36,839 bases of DNA from DASCNA01 sp036011305 (GTDB lineage Bacteria; Verrucomicrobiota; Lentisphaeria; Victivallales; GWF2-38-69): positions 1 through 36,839 of the forward strand of contig DASCNA010000165.1 of NCBI GenBank assembly GCA_036011305.1, read 5' to 3'. A model generated the notes under the pieces. The model had not been told where the DNA came from and did not search any database. It saw nothing but the letters and a program-made list of their open reading frames with translations. Positions 34,431-36,839 of this stretch are shown one piece after another; position 1 is the stretch's first letter; each line of letters begins with the position of its first letter. The position numbers were made by a program, and so were the translations under genes.

Positions 34431-35141
34431 TTATTGTTTATTCTTGTAATTGTTTTGCATAAATTCTTCAAGATTTACAATAGCTTCCTGCATACATTTT
34501 TGCATTACAGGAACATAATTTTTGACATCCTGTCCCTGGTAATAAAACCATTCAACTCTATCTTTTGAATTTTTCGCAGTATATGTCCAAATAATCTTGT
34601 TATCCTTAACAGATTTTAATATAAATTGGATTTCCAATTGATTATCAGTCCAACCTGCTGGTGCTCCAACTAACCAAAGCAATGAACCAAAAAAAGAAAG
34701 GCAATATGTAAATATTTTTTCTTCATATAAAGTGGATTTGATATTTCCACTAAAAATATAATCTGGCTGATCCTCTATGTAACCTTGAGCAAAATATATT
34801 TTTTTAAATATTTCTGAATATTTCAGGCTATCTTCTGCTGCCTTAGCAAGCTCAACTGTAGGATAAAATTTAAAACTTTGTATTGTTAAATAAACTTTAC
34901 CATCTTCAGGTATATTGTAATGCCCCCAACCAAATGGTACTCCAGGAATCCATGAGAAGAACATTTTGTTGCTTCCTATTGTTGGTCTTTCGTCCTTAAA
35001 TGGTTCTACAGCGACAGTACAATCATACTGTATAGAAGATATGGGAGAATTAGGAGGAACTTTATATTTAAAAGTCCCCATGCATCCTGTAATAGAGATA
35101 CTAATCAGACCAATTAATAAAAATGTTAGACTCTTTTTCAC
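34431..35141 (-). CDS. Predicted lipoprotein of unknown function
   Basis: This 236-residue protein begins at a GTG with a lipoprotein signal: MKKSL, a hydrophobic stretch (TFLLIGLISISIT) and the lipobox ITGC with Cys20. Position +2 after the Cys is Met-Gly, with no Asp retention signal, so outer-membrane sorting is likely by the E. coli rule. After the signal, DCTVAVEPFKDERP resembles the start of envelope lipoproteins that form a periplasmic strand-rich domain. A hydrophobic aromatic segment near 147-162 (YCLSFFGSLLWLVGAPAG) may be a membrane-seeking loop. I do not recognise a family. It lies between tRNA-Leu and the sugar transporter, with AGAGAA seven bases before the GTG. Confidence 0.8.
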   Translation of the reverse strand: MKKSLTFLLIGLISISITGCMGTFKYKVPPNSPISSIQYDCTVAVEPFKDERPTIGSNKMFFSWIPGVPFGWGHYNIPEDGKVYLTIQSFKFYPTVELAKAAEDSLKYSEIFKKIYFAQGYIEDQPDYIFSGNIKSTLYEEKIFTYCLSFFGSLLWLVGAPAGWTDNQLEIQFILKSVKDNKIIWTYTAKNSKDRVEWFYYQGQDVKNYVPVMQKCMQEAIVNLEEFMQNNYKNKQ

Positions 35142-35265
35142 GCTATTCTCTAAAATATCTATACTTGTTTCTGTATATTAATAATAACCTAAAGCTATTG
35201 CAATTACCCTTTGTATTGGTCTATTTGATAAGATATTTAAAAGCTGAATAGAGAGGCTTTAATTA

Positions 35266-36654
35266 TTATAATCCGATATCTCTCAATTTTTTCCCGCTTA
35301 AAAGAGCTTCCTCAATTTCTTCGAGAGGAACTCCTTTTGTTTCAGGAACATAGAGATAAGTAAAAATAATGGTCAACACTCCAATCACAGCAAACATTAT
35401 AAATGTCAATCCAGGCCCAAAAAACTGCATAATTGTCAAAGTTAACTGTGCAACAAAAAAACTGCCGATCCAGTTTGCTGCTGTGGCAGTCATCATTCCC
35501 AGATCTCTTCCCTTTAGAGGAAATATTTCGGAACATAAAGTCCAGACAACCGGCCCAAGGCTTATAGAGTAACCGATATTAAATAAAAGAAGCAAAGTTA
35601 CTGCTATATATTTTACCCAGACTGCCACATCTATTCCAATGAAGAATAATATAGCAATCATTATCATACTTATAATATTAAGCGTAACTCCAATATACAA
35701 CAACTTTTTTCTTCCCCATCTATCATTGAGAAAAACCGGTAGAATTGTAGCTAGCACATGAAATACTCCGCAAACAAAAAAAGCTACCCAGATTCTTGAT
35801 TCAGGAGTTTTAAAGCCCATTTCGCTAAATATGGAAGGAGCATAATATATCAATGCAACCCATCCGCACAGCTGCTGAAATAACTGCAGGCCAATACCTA
35901 AATACAGAACTCTCCTATAGTTGCTGTTTTTCAAAAATTCCCAACTTGACTGCTTTTCATGTACACTTTTTGAAATTTCTTTTATTTCAAATTCCACTTC
36001 TTCATCGGTTCTATCAAGTTTTTTAAGTATCTGTTCCGACTCATCTCTTCTTCCATAAAGCATAAGCCATCTGGGGCTTTCCGGAAGGAAAAAAAGTCCA
36101 ATAAGCATTACAATACCCGGTATACTTATGCTTCCAAGCATATATCTCCAGGCCCCAAATGGAGTCAATGCTGAATCAACTAAAAATGCAAGAGCAATAC
36201 CAAGTACAATCAGAAACTGGAATAACGCTATCATTCCTCCTCTTATCTGTCTCGGTGCAATCTCTGCAATATATATAGGGGTGACAAAACTTGCTATACC
36301 GACTGAAATACCTATAAAAAATCTTGATACAATAAGCATATACACATGAACAGACAAGCCTGAACTAATGGATGCCAAAACAAATAAAGTTCCGGATATA
36401 ATGAGCGCTTTTTTGCGTCCGAACTTTTGAGATACAGGCCGTATAGCAATTACACCACAAACACACCCCAACATTAAACTGCTAACTACAACTTCCTGAA
36501 CAGTTGTTCCAATTTTAAAAGTGTTTTTTATAAATGGAAGCGCACCCGATATAATTCCCTGATCAAGGCCGAAAAGCAATCCTCCAAGTGCTGCTATAAC
36601 AGCAATTATATAAATACTGAATCCAAATTTTCTTTTCCCTTCAATATCCTGCAT
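35266..36654 (-). CDS. MFS sugar porter (XylE/GalP/AraE type)
   Basis: This 462-residue transporter belongs to the sugar porter family of the major facilitator superfamily. Motifs are GGLLFGLDQGIISGALPF in helix 1, the RKKALIISG loop, IAEIAPRQIRG after helix 4, PESPRWLM near residue 190, NDRWGRKKLLYIG in the second half, and the C-terminal PETKGVPLEEIEEAL. Twelve helices are visible. Substrate is probably a monosaccharide with proton symport, but is not determined. GGAGGAGG directly precedes the ATG, an exceptionally strong ribosome binding site with a very short spacer. An insertion sequence end lies just upstream. Confidence 0.93.
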   Translation of the reverse strand: MQDIEGKRKFGFSIYIIAVIAALGGLLFGLDQGIISGALPFIKNTFKIGTTVQEVVVSSLMLGCVCGVIAIRPVSQKFGRKKALIISGTLFVLASISSGLSVHVYMLIVSRFFIGISVGIASFVTPIYIAEIAPRQIRGGMIALFQFLIVLGIALAFLVDSALTPFGAWRYMLGSISIPGIVMLIGLFFLPESPRWLMLYGRRDESEQILKKLDRTDEEVEFEIKEISKSVHEKQSSWEFLKNSNYRRVLYLGIGLQLFQQLCGWVALIYYAPSIFSEMGFKTPESRIWVAFFVCGVFHVLATILPVFLNDRWGRKKLLYIGVTLNIISMIMIAILFFIGIDVAVWVKYIAVTLLLLFNIGYSISLGPVVWTLCSEIFPLKGRDLGMMTATAANWIGSFFVAQLTLTIMQFFGPGLTFIMFAVIGVLTIIFTYLYVPETKGVPLEEIEEALLSGKKLRDIGL

Positions 36655-36716
36655 GCCTCCTCCATTATTCGTAAATATTTGCTAAAATATTATAATCTTG
36701 ATCTAATGTTCGACTT

Positions 36717-36839
36717 TTAATTAACGATTGGCTCAATACTCAAGATATTAAGCCCGAATTTTATATTTATAACAGTACAAATATTATGAGCTAGAATTTT
36801 TCTAGCCATTCTATTTGTTAAATGCCACATATCTTTCAC
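36717..36839 (-). CDS. C-terminal fragment of an IS transposase (IS982-like), cut by the window edge
   Basis: The last 123 bases read on the minus strand encode 40 residues ending in a stop: VKDMWHLTNRMARKILAHN followed by ICTVINIKFGLN and ending SIEPIVN. The pattern WHLT.R..RK.L.H.....N is, from memory, that of the C-terminus of IS982-type DDE transposases (usual form DLWHLTSRIIRKILSHT). The rest of the gene lies beyond the right edge. If so, the element's end lies in the 62 bases before the sugar porter start (36655-36716). The family name is less certain than the transposase call. Confidence 0.55.
   Translation of the reverse strand: MKDMWHLTNRMARKILAHNICTVINIKFGLNILSIEPIVN

Noticed and set aside
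34217..34568. Two short plus-strand frames after tRNA-Leu
   Set aside because: Low-complexity Phe/Ile/Tyr-rich products, no ribosome site, and the second overlaps the lipoprotein gene.

Overview
The window is AT-rich bacterial DNA (about one third G+C by eye), densely coded mostly on the minus strand, with a standard genetic code (TGA ends purH, purQ, the DUF58 gene and metP). An LpxK gene (lipid A), a lipobox protein, an HldE-like kinase and nucleotide-sugar genes point to a diderm, LPS-type bacterium. A MoxR/DUF58/DUF4381/VWA cluster, a stand-alone AICAR transformylase, a deoxyhypusine-synthase-like protein and a kinase-HAD fusion suggest the PVC group, perhaps Lentisphaerota. That placement is an inference from gene content, not from a search.

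Left part (1-10920): a minus-strand run mfd, crcB2, crcB1, DUF190, lpxK, oppD-like joins transcription-coupled repair, fluoride export and lipid A synthesis. Divergent from it are rpoD and rpsU, which end in a clear terminator. nif3-like, holB and tmk follow on the minus strand. A 593-base gap (10921-11513) holds short inverted repeats and an apparent coding remnant.

Middle (11514-27743): purH (transformylase domain only), recD2, purQ and a POT-family transporter lie on the plus strand; the POT reading frame is interrupted by an in-frame TGA. On the minus strand lie a UDP-glucuronate 4-epimerase-like gene, a UDP-GlcNAc 6-dehydrogenase-like gene and the moxR/DUF58/DUF4381/VWA operon. rdgB is divergent from moxR. 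A two-gene unit of unknown function follows: a sugar-kinase/HAD-phosphatase fusion and a deoxyhypusine-synthase-like protein.

Right part (27744-36839): a shortened uvrC, a 44-residue possible membrane peptide, an NSS amino-acid transporter with its tiny MetS-type partner (33 aa), rnc, recJ, tRNA-Leu(CAG) with a good promoter, a lipoprotein, a sugar-porter MFS gene and, cut by the right edge, the C-terminus of an IS transposase.

Most genes are housekeeping. The most unusual points are the kinase-HAD/DHS-like unit, the nonsense codon in the POT transporter, the compact UvrC, the AT-hook-like N-terminus of the primary sigma factor, and the small genes metS and rpsU.
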